DNA of 9,443 bases from UBA9926 sp964524295 (GCA_964524295.1 CAZGCW010000155.1:1-9443); one strand, 5' to 3'. Shown: positions 1 to 7,039, counted from the first letter of the stretch. Notes: generated by a model not told the origin, from the sequence alone. Numbers and translations: made by a program.

Positions 1-32
1 TGGTTTTGTAGTGATTGAATCAGCTCTGACAT
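1..32 (-). CDS. Start of an unidentified protein, cut by the left edge
   Basis: Only the first ten codons are inside the window; they read MSELIQSLQN and the frame is still open at base 1. The ATG at 32-30 is preceded on the minus strand by a strong ribosome binding site, GAGGAGGG, ending about 6 bases before the ATG, so this is very probably a real gene start. It begins 63 bases after the stop of the lon-type gene on the same strand, so it could be the next gene of a lon transcript or be driven by its own promoter (see the TATAGT hexamer at 52-57). Ten residues are too few to name a family. Confidence 0.6.
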   Translation of the reverse strand, partial: MSELIQSLQN

Positions 33-51
33 AGTCGCCCTCCTCTGCGGC

Positions 52-57
52 ACTATA
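52..57 (-). promoter_or_regulatory. Possible -10 element for the left-edge gene
   Basis: TATAGT on the minus strand matches the sigma-70 -10 consensus at 5 of 6 positions and lies about 20 bases before the ATG at 32. No good -35 hexamer is present; the best is CTGATG with an 18-base spacer, matching 3 of 6. A small perfect dyad, GTCTG-3-CAGAC (71-83), covers the would-be -35 region and could be an operator. The implied leader is very short, so this is a weak call; read-through from lon is the alternative. Confidence 0.25.
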
Positions 58-95
58 ACAAACTTCGGCTGTCTGCATCAGACCCGGTTATCGCT

Positions 96-2474
96 TCATT
101 CAAAACAGATCGGTATCACGTCTTCAAAACTGCGAACAAAATGTAAACTCAGCCCGGTTTTAAGGTAATCAGGCATTTCATCATAATCGCGCTGGTTTTC
201 CAGGGGTAGAATCAATTCACGGATGCCAGCGCGTTTGGCGGCGATGATCTTTTCCCTGATTCCGCCAACAGCAAGCACCCTGCCCGTCAGGGTGAGTTCA
301 CCGGTCATCGCCATATCCCGATTGATCCGTTTCCGCCTGGCCAGGGAAACCAGCGCAGTTGCCATGGTAATACCGGCACTGGGACCATCCTTCGGCGTGG
401 CACCTTCTGGCACGTGCAGATGGATCAGGGTGTTTTCAAAGTAGTCAGCGGCAGCACCGAACTGATCCGCATTCCCGGCCACATAACTGTAGGCTATCTG
501 GGCCGATTCCTGCATTACATTGCCGAGCTGCCCGGTCTGTTTAAAGCCGCGCCCGTCGGCATGAACGGCTTGCGCCTCGATTGCCAGAGTGGTTCCGCCC
601 AGCGCAGTCCAGGCCAGACCATTGATGACGCCGACGCCACGCTGGACCTGTTGTTTCCGAAAAATGGGGGCGCCCAGTAGCGCCTCAACCACAGGTTTAG
701 ATATATTAATGGCACCCGGCTGCTCCTGTAACAGGCGGACCACCGATTTTCGCACGATCCGGCCGAGTAATTTATCCAATCCCCTGACACCCGCTTCCCG
801 GGCATAGCCATCCACAATCAATCGAATCGCTGCATCGGTAATCTTCAATTGCGACGCTTTCAGCCCGGCTTTCTGGAGTTGCCGTGGCCATAAATGATGC
901 CGGGCAATCTGCAGTTTTTCATCGGTGAGATAACCTGACAGACGAATCGTTTCCATTCTGTCCAACAAGGGTGCAGGGATGGTATCGAGCTGATTCGCTG
1001 TGCAAATAAACAAGACTTTAGATAGATCGACGCGTAGATCCAGATAGTGATCGAGAAATTCCCCATTCTGCTCTGGGTCCAACACCTCAAGCAGTGCAGA
1101 AGCCGGATCACCTTGAAAAGAAGCGCCAATTTTATCAATCTCGTCCAGCATAATCACTGGATTCTGAACCTCGACCTCTTTGAGCGCCTGAACCAACTTC
1201 CCAGGCATGGCGCCTATATAAGTCCTGCGATGACCTTTTATTTCTGCTTCATCACGCATTCCACCCAGGCTGAAACGATAAAACCGACGGCCCAGAGCGT
1301 TCGCGATGCTTTTGCCGATACTGGTCTTGCCAACCCCTGGCGGGCCAACGAATAAAAGAATTGAACCGGCTATTTCGCCTCGATAAGCCCCCACCGCAAG
1401 AAATTCAATAATCCGTTCCTTGACATCATCCAGGCCATCATGGTCTCGACTGAGCACTCCTCGAGCCTGATCAAGATCCAACTGATCATCAGAGTAAACG
1501 CCCCAGGGTACCGAGCTTAGCCAATCCAGATAGTTCCGGGTAACGCCGTATTCGGCCGCACTCGGGTCCAGCACCTGCAGTTTCTGCAATTCTGCGTCCG
1601 CCACCTCACTCACCTTGGCAGGCAAATGTAATTTGGCGAGTTTTTCGGTAAAGACCTCTACATCCGATTCTTTGTCATCTTTAGCAATACCCAGTTCCTG
1701 TTGGATTGCTTTCAATTGCTGGCGCAGGAAAAACTCGCGTTGCTGATCATCCACCTGTTCCTGGACCTGTTGCGTAATCTTCACCTGTATTCTGGCGAGC
1801 TCCAGCTCTTTACCGACCAGCAACAACACTTTTTCCATACGGTCCAGCAGCGGCACTGTTTCCAGCACCTCCTGCAACTGTTCTGGCTGAGCTGAGGTAA
1901 TCGCTGCCGCAAAGTCCGTTAATGCAGATGGCTCATTCGGCGTGAAGTAATTAAGGTAGTGTTTAAGCTCCTCTGTATAGAGCGGGTTCAGGGTAGCCAG
2001 TTCCTTGATGCTGCTGATCAACGACATAGCATAAGCTCGTAATTGGTCCGCATCCTCGTTAATCGTGGGCTCGAGGTACTCTACCCGAACCAGAAAGGGC
2101 GGTGCCCGATCAAGCCATTCAATAATTTTGAATCTTCGAATCCCCTGGGCGATGAACTGAATCTTACCCTCTGATTCATGCGTCCTGTGCACTCTGGCAA
2201 CGCAGCCTATTTCCCGCACCTCATCAGCGGTGGCGGTTTCTCCAGGCTCAGATGACGGACTAAAGCTTAGACCTACCACCTTATGTGGACTGGCCACTGC
2301 CTCCTTAATCGCCTCGCCCCAGGGCTTATCATCAACAACGACCGGCTGCACCAGCACCGGGAAATAAGGTCCAGAGCCCAAAGGAATCAGATGAAGCACC
2401 TCGGGGAGGACCTCATCGGGCCTGGCCAACGCTTTACTCAGTTGTTTAGGGATGAATTCACTTTGATCGGTCAT
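96..2474 (-). CDS. Lon-type ATP-dependent serine protease, AsrA-like paralogue
   Basis: A complete Lon protease of 792 residues (E. coli Lon has 784) that unfolds and degrades damaged or regulatory cytosolic proteins using ATP. In order: LON substrate-binding N-domain (about 27-215), helical/coiled region (about 220-290), AAA+ module with Walker A GPPGVGKT (377-384) and Walker B VIMLDEID (440-447), then the protease domain with catalytic Ser699 in DGPSAG and Lys742 in REKI. The Ser-Lys spacing of 43 equals that of E. coli Lon, so it should be active. The N-terminus (PLGSGPYFPVLVQPVVV followed by DDKPW) resembles, from memory, Pseudomonas AsrA rather than the housekeeping Lon, so a second lon probably exists elsewhere in the genome. 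The ATG at 2474 is preferred over the GTG at 2495 because AGAGG lies 9 bases before it and the candidate heat-shock promoter would start transcription near 2494. It is followed by the left-edge gene on the same strand. Confidence 0.95.
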   Translation of the reverse strand: MTDQSEFIPKQLSKALARPDEVLPEVLHLIPLGSGPYFPVLVQPVVVDDKPWGEAIKEAVASPHKVVGLSFSPSSEPGETATADEVREIGCVARVHRTHESEGKIQFIAQGIRRFKIIEWLDRAPPFLVRVEYLEPTINEDADQLRAYAMSLISSIKELATLNPLYTEELKHYLNYFTPNEPSALTDFAAAITSAQPEQLQEVLETVPLLDRMEKVLLLVGKELELARIQVKITQQVQEQVDDQQREFFLRQQLKAIQQELGIAKDDKESDVEVFTEKLAKLHLPAKVSEVADAELQKLQVLDPSAAEYGVTRNYLDWLSSVPWGVYSDDQLDLDQARGVLSRDHDGLDDVKERIIEFLAVGAYRGEIAGSILLFVGPPGVGKTSIGKSIANALGRRFYRFSLGGMRDEAEIKGHRRTYIGAMPGKLVQALKEVEVQNPVIMLDEIDKIGASFQGDPASALLEVLDPEQNGEFLDHYLDLRVDLSKVLFICTANQLDTIPAPLLDRMETIRLSGYLTDEKLQIARHHLWPRQLQKAGLKASQLKITDAAIRLIVDGYAREAGVRGLDKLLGRIVRKSVVRLLQEQPGAINISKPVVEALLGAPIFRKQQVQRGVGVINGLAWTALGGTTLAIEAQAVHADGRGFKQTGQLGNVMQESAQIAYSYVAGNADQFGAAADYFENTLIHLHVPEGATPKDGPSAGITMATALVSLARRKRINRDMAMTGELTLTGRVLAVGGIREKIIAAKRAGIRELILPLENQRDYDEMPDYLKTGLSLHFVRSFEDVIPICFE

Positions 2475-2500
2475 AGTCTTGGGCCTCTGCAACACCTACT

Positions 2501-2528
2501 ACATAATGCTATTTGAACCATTTTCAAG
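2501..2528 (-). promoter_or_regulatory. Candidate sigma-32 (heat-shock) promoter of the lon-type gene
   Basis: On the minus strand CTTGAAA (2528-2522) is a perfect match to the sigma-32 -35 element. After exactly 13 bases comes CATTATGT (2508-2501), which matches the -10 consensus CCCCATNT only at C1, A5, T6 and T8. Spacing and the perfect -35 fit heat-shock promoters. Read as sigma-70 the spacer would be too short (TTGAAA-13-CATTAT). The predicted start near 2494 gives a leader of about 20 bases containing the AGAGG ribosome binding site. Lon genes are commonly under heat-shock control, which supports the reading; the weak -10 is the main doubt. Confidence 0.45.
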
Positions 2529-2836
2529 CCCTGATTCAGAATTTTTATGTTAACTGAAAAAGATAGTGGTTCCTTCATTTCCAGGTTGCTGCATGCCTAC
2601 CCTGCGATAACCCTGGCTCACGGCAATGCACTGAAAGTCCCCGCTGGTCTTCTCCCCTATTCGGGCAGGTGTTAGTAGGCAAATCAGCTTCCTTGAACAG
2701 TTCAAGCGGGATTCACAGCTCATCATCTGCGCGGAACCAAGCCTTGATCAACTTAACGTAACACTGAGATTCGCTATTCAGCAGGGACCCTAATCTACTT
2801 GACTGTATCTTAGTCTTCAGCACAAATGGCACCTGT
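2529..2836. other. Intergenic stretch between the transporter and lon genes
   Basis: No gene is convincingly supported here. It contains a 58-codon minus-strand ORF (2726-2550, a double ATG start without a ribosome binding site, reading MMSCESRLNC at its start), a perfect 15-base palindrome (2692-2706), and an imperfect stem CCAGGTT/AACCCTGG (2581-2616, one bulged C). The bases just after the transporter stop at 2837 show no hairpin followed by a T tract. Both flanking genes point left, so the stretch is the transporter's 3' side and the lon gene's upstream region. Confidence 0.5.
2692..2706. repeat. Perfect 15-base palindrome CTTGAAC-A-GTTCAAG
   Basis: Two 7-base arms, CTTGAAC and GTTCAAG, surround a single A. 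Such short-centred perfect dyads are typical of sites for dimeric helix-turn-helix repressors. It lies about 200 bases upstream of the lon-type start, rather far for a direct operator of that promoter. The lon promoter itself contains a related arrangement, TTGAA-5-TTCAA. What binds it, if anything, cannot be told from the sequence. Confidence 0.4.
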
Positions 2837-3742
2837 TTACCTGGCCAGTCCTGTCTTTAATCGGGCTGCAACCCTTTGCTGGTAAAGCAGGCCCGCAATG
2901 ATAACGACCAGGCCAGCATAGGTTGTGAAAAAGACGGTCTCCCCCAGTATCAGTTGAATCATCTGTAGCGATAAAAACGGCGATAAGAAAACCAGATTGC
3001 TGACTGTGGCCGCATTATCAGTGGATTTCAATGCGATGGACCAGCAAAGAAACGCCAACGACATTTCAAAAATGCCGATATAAATTCCACCAAGGAGACC
3101 CGGTAGCGCAACCGAATCACCGGGCGCAATCACCCATAGTGTTATCAGCAGCGGCGTTGCGATCAAAAAATTCAACAGCATGGCAATCACGGGGTCTCGG
3201 TTATCCTTCATATTCAGGACCCAGTAGCTGGCCCAGATAAGCGTAGACAGCAGCGCCAAACCAATTCCGGACCAGTCCACACGAGTAAACCCATCCATAC
3301 CACCCTGGCTGATAATCAGCAGCACACCCACATAACAGATAGTGGCAGCCAGGTAATCATGCCGCCTGATCTTCTGTTTTAACACAACGGCAGCCATGAC
3401 CGACAAGACAATAGCCCAGGTCATATTGATTGGCTGGGCTAGTTGAGCTGGCAGACGATCATAAGCTTCAAAAAGAATCAAATAATACAGGCAGGGATTG
3501 AGCAGTCCCGCAATCAGCGACAGTCGCCAGTATTGTTTCAGTGATGGCAAGACCAGCGGTAATTTCCCCAACAACACCACGATGAGCAACAGCATCAGCA
3601 ATGCACTGCAACTGGCAATGGTTAACATTTGTAAGACGGTGGCATATGCTAACGTATATTTGAATGCCGTCGCGACGGTAGACCACATCAGCACGGTCAG
3701 TGCTGCGAAAAAATAAGCCTTGTTCTGGGATTGCTGTGTCAT
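2837..3742 (-). CDS. EamA/DMT-superfamily inner-membrane transporter
   Basis: A 301-residue protein made almost wholly of hydrophobic helices, the usual size for the 10-helix drug/metabolite transporter superfamily, which exports or exchanges small metabolites such as amino acids. Two EamA repeats are visible: about 10-143, opening with YFFAALTVLMWSTVATAFKY in the first helix and carrying PINMTWAIVLSVMAAVVLKQ near its end, and about 157-288, with LSPFLSLQ and the typical GE of LILGETV (Glu268). The glutamate usually found at the matching place of repeat one is replaced (LKQKI). The tail is short and basic. The substrate cannot be predicted. The ATG at 3742 is chosen because it lies just before helix 1, but no clear ribosome binding site precedes it (the bases read TTAAAAATCTCTC), so translation may be weak. 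It lies 213 bases downstream of qmcA on the same strand and probably has its own promoter. Confidence 0.85.
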   Translation of the reverse strand: MTQQSQNKAYFFAALTVLMWSTVATAFKYTLAYATVLQMLTIASCSALLMLLLIVVLLGKLPLVLPSLKQYWRLSLIAGLLNPCLYYLILFEAYDRLPAQLAQPINMTWAIVLSVMAAVVLKQKIRRHDYLAATICYVGVLLIISQGGMDGFTRVDWSGIGLALLSTLIWASYWVLNMKDNRDPVIAMLLNFLIATPLLITLWVIAPGDSVALPGLLGGIYIGIFEMSLAFLCWSIALKSTDNAATVSNLVFLSPFLSLQMIQLILGETVFFTTYAGLVVIIAGLLYQQRVAARLKTGLAR

Positions 3743-3955
3743 GAGAGATTTTTAACCCGCTGTTAGCAACAAGCCTGCTGCCTGTCGCTGTGCACCCACC
3801 TGACAACCAACTAGAGCCGGTTCAACGGGGTCCACCAGCAAATTATCGCTTCCAGAAATAGCCTGCCTTCCCGGAACACGATCGCCTCCCTGGACCAATC
3901 GCACAAACGTATCGCTTCTCTTTAAACACGTTAGTAATCCGACTGGGCCCGCGAC

Positions 3956-4894
3956 TTATTCAGCATCGCTGTCCGGTTTTTTGCTGATCTGGTCCATGGC
4001 TTTGGTGACGGTGCCCACAAAACTGGCAATATTACCGACATCTGAGGGCAGAATCAGGGTATTACTGGTCTTGGCCAGGTTACCGAATTGGCTGATATAC
4101 TGCTCAGCAACACGCAGGTTTACGGCATCTGAGCCACCCGGTGAATTAATGGCTTCTGCGATGGTTCGGATCCCTGCCGCCGTCGCCTGAGCAAGCAATT
4201 CAATCTCCTTAGCCTTACCCTCAGCTTCATTCACCTGTTTCAGCTTTTCGGCTTCGGACATGTTGATCAATTCCTGCCTTTGCCCCTCGGACACATTGAT
4301 CGTGGCGCTTCGATTACCTTCAGATTCGGCTACAACCGCTCGCCGCTCCCGCTCTGCCCGCATCTGCTTTTCCAACGCATCCCGGACTGTAGACGGCGGA
4401 TTTATATCCTTAATTTCATAACGCAGCACTTTAACGCCCCAGGCATTGGATGCCAGGTCCACCGCATGTACCACCTGGGCATTGATACTGTCTCTCTCCT
4501 CGAAGGTTCTGTCGAGTTCAATTTTACCAATCTCTGAACGCAGGGTTGTTTGCGCAAGCTGAGACGTTGCGTAGCGATAATCATCAATGCCATAGCTAGC
4601 CAATTCGGCATTCTGGCATTGCAGATACAGGATGCCATCGATTTCTACGGCGATATTATCCTTGGTAATACAACTCTGTGATGGAACATCAATGGTTTCT
4701 TCCTTCAGAGACTGTATATAGGCGACCTTCTGGACAAACGGTACCAGTATGTGCAGGCCCGCTTCTAGTGTTTTCTGGTATTTACCCAGAAATTCCACCA
4801 CATAGTTCTGTCTCTGCGGCACGACTCTGACGGTCTGATACAAAACCCAGAAGACTAGAAGCGACAACACTCCCCATGTAATTAATTCACCCAT
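3956..4894 (-). CDS. qmcA: QmcA-like stomatin/SPFH membrane protein
   Basis: A 312-residue SPFH/Band 7 protein of the paraslipin group that forms large membrane-anchored oligomers, thought to organise membrane microdomains and assist membrane proteases. Visible parts: one N-terminal membrane helix (about 5-23), the SPFH domain (about 25-190) with VVPQRQNYVVEFLGKYQKTL and the family stretch around RSEIGKIELDRTFEERD, then an Ala/Glu-rich coiled coil (about 178-245) with ERERRAVVAESEGNR, SEGQRQELIN and EAEGKAKEIE. A C-terminal hydrophobic patch (about 278-298, TLILPSDVGNIASFVGTV) corresponds to the region that partner NfeD proteases cleave in the archaeal pair. The ATG at 4894 has AGAGG 10 bases before it. 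It starts 2 bases after the nfeD stop, so the two genes are almost surely cotranscribed and translationally linked. Confidence 0.92.
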   Translation of the reverse strand: MGELITWGVLSLLVFWVLYQTVRVVPQRQNYVVEFLGKYQKTLEAGLHILVPFVQKVAYIQSLKEETIDVPSQSCITKDNIAVEIDGILYLQCQNAELASYGIDDYRYATSQLAQTTLRSEIGKIELDRTFEERDSINAQVVHAVDLASNAWGVKVLRYEIKDINPPSTVRDALEKQMRAERERRAVVAESEGNRSATINVSEGQRQELINMSEAEKLKQVNEAEGKAKEIELLAQATAAGIRTIAEAINSPGGSDAVNLRVAEQYISQFGNLAKTSNTLILPSDVGNIASFVGTVTKAMDQISKKPDSDAE

Positions 4895-4896
4895 AA

Positions 4897-6057
4897 CTAT
4901 TCAACCTCTATCCATAATGTATTTGATTGCACATCTGATATCACGACTACCTTGTCAGGGGTAATGACATCGATTTCCGATCTAGCCTGCCAGTGTGATC
5001 CACGATACAGGACCTGGCCAATCCCAGGCGATTCTTTTTCAAAACCCGAAACCAGTGTCACCCTGGCCCCGATCATTTCTCTATTGAGTTCAGAGTCACC
5101 ACGAACGGTTTCAGTGCCGACGAACAAATGCCTGAATCGTGCCCGAATAGCAAATAACAAAACCAGCGAGCTCAGCGTAAACACTATCACCGGTAGGCCA
5201 TTCGTCGTTGGCAGACCTGCCCAGACAGCAATACCTGTAATAAAAGCACCGCCAGCGAAGAAAATGGCGATAAATTTGGTGACCATCAGCTCCATTATCA
5301 CCAAGGCGACCCCCAGCATGGTCCACAATACCAGAGGGGAGACATTTTCAAACGGCGCAGACTGGTAAGTCTTTAGGGAGAGCGTATCAAGAACGATCAT
5401 CTCACCCTGGATAGTGACTTCACGCCCGTGTAAAGCTGCAAGTAATTGATCCGTGTTAACGGCAACGAGGTCGATTACATTCAATTGCAGGGCTTCACTG
5501 GCTGTGATGTTCTGGGCTGATGTTACGGACTGCTCCAACCAGTCTGCATTTCTTCCCCTGAGTTGCGCCAGACTGCGCAACTGCGCGGCTGCATCGTTTA
5601 CCATCTTGTTGCGCCTATCATCTTCAATATCACCGTACAGCACCACGGGCGTTGCCGAGCCTACATTAGTCGCCGGTGACATCGCGGCGACATGACAGGC
5701 GCTGAGCACATAGGTTCCCGCACTACTGGCCCTGGCCCCTGCCGGCGCAACGAAACACACGACCGGAACAGGCGAGTCGAGGATGGCTTGTATCAGTACT
5801 CGAGTTGGTTCAAGCAATCCTCCGGGGGTATTAATTCTCAGCATGAACAGTGAGGCACCATTACTTTCAGCCTCCAGCAGGTCCTGTTTTATCTTGTCAA
5901 CCTGGCTCTGCGTGACTTCCTGGGAAAGTTCGCTGATAAATAGCCTACCGGGGACCGGATTATCATCTGCCAGGGTAGTACTAGACCAGGCCATCAACAA
6001 GCTCAACGGTAATACGTTCCGGAACAACAAACGGTAAACTCTGATCGCTAAACCCAT
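4897..6057 (-). CDS. nfeD: NfeD, ClpP-class membrane serine protease (long form)
   Basis: A 386-residue long-form NfeD, paired with a stomatin in many bacteria and archaea. Order: signal peptide or anchor (1-30, ending STTLA before DDNP); a periplasmic ClpP-class domain (about 36-215) with RINTPGG (74-80), the nucleophile segment GARASSAGTYVLSA (likely Ser112) and a candidate general-base Lys151 in NKMVND; a membrane region of three or four helices (about 240-305); and a cytosolic OB-fold NfeD domain (about 315-386). The Ser-Lys distance of 39 is close to the 41 known for the archaeal PH1510 dyad, so I infer an active protease. Its likely substrate is the QmcA-like stomatin encoded 2 bases downstream. 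The ATG at 6057 fits the signal peptide; the ribosome binding site is weak (AGGA, 12 bases upstream). I could not identify a promoter for the pair with confidence. Confidence 0.93.
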   Translation of the reverse strand: MGLAIRVYRLLFRNVLPLSLLMAWSSTTLADDNPVPGRLFISELSQEVTQSQVDKIKQDLLEAESNGASLFMLRINTPGGLLEPTRVLIQAILDSPVPVVCFVAPAGARASSAGTYVLSACHVAAMSPATNVGSATPVVLYGDIEDDRRNKMVNDAAAQLRSLAQLRGRNADWLEQSVTSAQNITASEALQLNVIDLVAVNTDQLLAALHGREVTIQGEMIVLDTLSLKTYQSAPFENVSPLVLWTMLGVALVIMELMVTKFIAIFFAGGAFITGIAVWAGLPTTNGLPVIVFTLSSLVLLFAIRARFRHLFVGTETVRGDSELNREMIGARVTLVSGFEKESPGIGQVLYRGSHWQARSEIDVITPDKVVVISDVQSNTLWIEVE

Positions 6058-6114
6058 GCCTGCTTTTCATCCTAAAATCAAATCAATAGCTTAACATCGA
6101 GATTCATGGATAAA

Positions 6115-6137
6115 CAGGCTCTACCCGTCCTTGCCTG
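6115..6137. repeat. Hairpin CAGGC-13-GCCTG, copy 1
   Basis: A 5-base stem (6 bases counting the flanking A and T) about 60 bases upstream of the nfeD start, so it may fall in the nfeD leader. A look-alike lies at 6300-6323 with a 14-base loop; both begin CAGGCTC and end GCCTGT. No T tract follows, so it is not a terminator. Confidence 0.3.
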
Positions 6138-6299
6138 TGTTTAGATGTTGCTAACTACACCCGGGAGCGCAAATACGTTCTGCCCTATTTATGCGGTTAG
6201 AGCATCAGGCATGATCAGTCAAGCGGTTCCGACACAGCGCCAGGAATAGTGTGTTACCCCACTTTAATCCTCATACCGCTAATACGGACCCACCGTGAC

Positions 6300-6323
6300 C
6301 AGGCTCATCAGGTGGTGTGCCTG
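6300..6323. repeat. Hairpin CAGGC-14-GCCTG, copy 2
   Basis: The second occurrence of the CAGGCTC...GCCTGT arrangement, 185 bases from the first. The loop sequences differ, so this is either a pair of binding sites or chance. Confidence 0.3.
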
Positions 6324-6332
6324 TAATTTCGC

Positions 6333-6349
6333 GCTATCTTGGCGATAGC
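6333..6349. repeat. Hairpin GCTATC-TTGGC-GATAGC
   Basis: A perfect 6-base stem with a 5-base loop, 10 bases after the second CAGGC hairpin. It has no following T tract in either direction, so it is not an intrinsic terminator. It may be an operator or a structure in an unrecognised transcript. Confidence 0.35.
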
Positions 6350-6514
6350 CCATAGTGATGACGACGGGAGTACACTAGAATGACGACACCTAACACGATC
6401 GCTGCTGGCTGACAGTAAACATCTCTTTATTCGTTGTTATCGCTCCCCTGCTGCATTCTGCCTAGACCAAGGCATCAATATCCAACTGTAGTGTTTGGCC
6501 AGCATCAAAAGGAC

Positions 6515-6545
6515 TTGAGAATACACCCGTCGCAATTGAGATAAT
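6515..6545 (+). promoter_or_regulatory. Candidate sigma-70 promoter of the small membrane protein
   Basis: TTGAGA (6515-6520, 5 of 6 to consensus) and GATAAT (6540-6545, 5 of 6) are separated by 19 bases, at the long end of what works. Transcription would start near 6552, giving a leader of about 20 bases that contains the AAGAGGA ribosome binding site before the ATG at 6573. This start also excludes the in-frame TTG at 6549. Confidence 0.35.
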
Positions 6546-6572
6546 CGTTTGTCGCAGCGTATAAGAGGATCT

Positions 6573-6911
6573 ATGATCAAATCTGAAACCATTGTGCAGG
6601 CACAGTATATGAAAAGCTTTACGTTTGGATTTGCCTACGTTTTGATTTACACAACCCCTATTCAGGTCTTGTACTTGCTGTGGATTGGCTGGGAGGTCAT
6701 GACAACAGACCATAGTTTCCTGTCTCTCTCCACCGGTATTTTTCTAGAGGAAAATATCTCTTTTTTATACTATTGGCTCTATTCCTGGTTCTGGCAATCC
6801 TGGCTCGATTTCTGGTGGGGCTTTCCTGCCATTATCCTGGGTAGCGTTAAACTCATCGGCAACACACTATTTGGCTGGTGGTTACTCAATGTTGCCAGGA
6901 ACATGGATTAA
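6573..6911 (+). CDS. Small tryptophan-rich membrane protein, unknown function
   Basis: A 112-residue protein I do not recognise. The ATG at 6573 is chosen because AGAGG lies 4 bases before it; an in-frame TTG at 6549 would add 8 residues but has no such site and lies at or before the predicted transcription start. Helix 1 spans about 14-37 (FTFGFAYVLIYTTPIQVLY). Then comes a polar loop with acidic residues (41-61), an aromatic-dense segment (about 62-82, YYWLYSWFWQSWLDFWW) and a last helix (about 84-106, containing ILGSVKLIGNTLFGWWLL). Ten of 112 residues are Trp, clustered in the second and third segments, suggesting interfacial membrane contact. It stands alone: the nfeD start is divergent to its left and the receiver gene is convergent to its right, with no terminator evident between. 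The pattern WGFP...GSVKL recurs in the ORF at 7497-7718. Confidence 0.7.
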   Translation: MIKSETIVQAQYMKSFTFGFAYVLIYTTPIQVLYLLWIGWEVMTTDHSFLSLSTGIFLEENISFLYYWLYSWFWQSWLDFWWGFPAIILGSVKLIGNTLFGWWLLNVARNMD

Positions 6912-7039
6912 AACAGGTGACAAGGTCGAATCACGGTAAAAAGCATCCCTCACGAATCAATTGCTAAGCTGCTTGCCAGAGCACTTGCAAGATTTATCCA
7001 CCGCCTGCATTTTCGAAGCGGCACGGAGCCCTCTTTTTG

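Larger units (their letters stand above)
6058..6572. other. 515-base stretch without a clear gene
   Basis: This lies between the divergent starts of nfeD (minus) and the small membrane protein (plus), so it should hold both promoters. Two similar hairpins are visible: CAGGC-13-GCCTG (6115-6137) and CAGGC-14-GCCTG (6300-6323), both followed by T after the first arm and by T on the second. A third stem, GCTATC-5-GATAGC, lies at 6333-6349. A 10-codon ORF begins at 6380 (MTTPNTIAAG) with GGGAG nearby, but is too short to claim. The right end holds a candidate sigma-70 promoter. No repeat longer than these and no recognisable gene remnant was found. Confidence 0.5.

Noticed and set aside
2475..2495. 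GTG start at 2495 for the lon-type gene
   Set aside because: It lies at the predicted transcription start and has no ribosome binding site, whereas the ATG at 2474 has AGAGG at 9 bases.
3468..3806. 112-codon minus-strand frame overlapping the transporter start
   Set aside because: It overlaps the EamA transporter in another frame and shows no protein-like organisation; the transporter is clearly the coding frame.
3743..3955. Search for an intrinsic terminator of the nfeD-qmcA unit
   Set aside because: No GC-rich hairpin followed by a T run (on the minus strand) was found; only short, weak pairings are present.
6190..6245. tRNA-like words GGTTAGAGC and GGTTCCGAC
   Set aside because: They resemble a D-loop and a T-arm, but the 5' half of the D stem, the anticodon stem and a matching 7-base acceptor stem cannot be formed around them.
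6380..6412. Ten-codon plus-strand ORF MTTPNTIAAG as a possible leader peptide
   Set aside because: No attenuator structure or regulated gene follows closely, and the spacing to GGGAG is long; chance is enough to explain it.
6462..6713. Minus-strand frame of 83 codons ending in DAGQTLQLDIDALV
   Set aside because: Most of it is antisense to the better supported small membrane protein. The last 27 or so codons lie in the gap and look protein-like, but there is no start signal and no family I recognise; at most it is a gene remnant.
6972..6991. Stem CTTGC-10-GCAAG as terminator of the small membrane protein gene
   Set aside because: The stem is only 5 bases with a 10-base loop and is followed by ATTTATCC, not a T tract.
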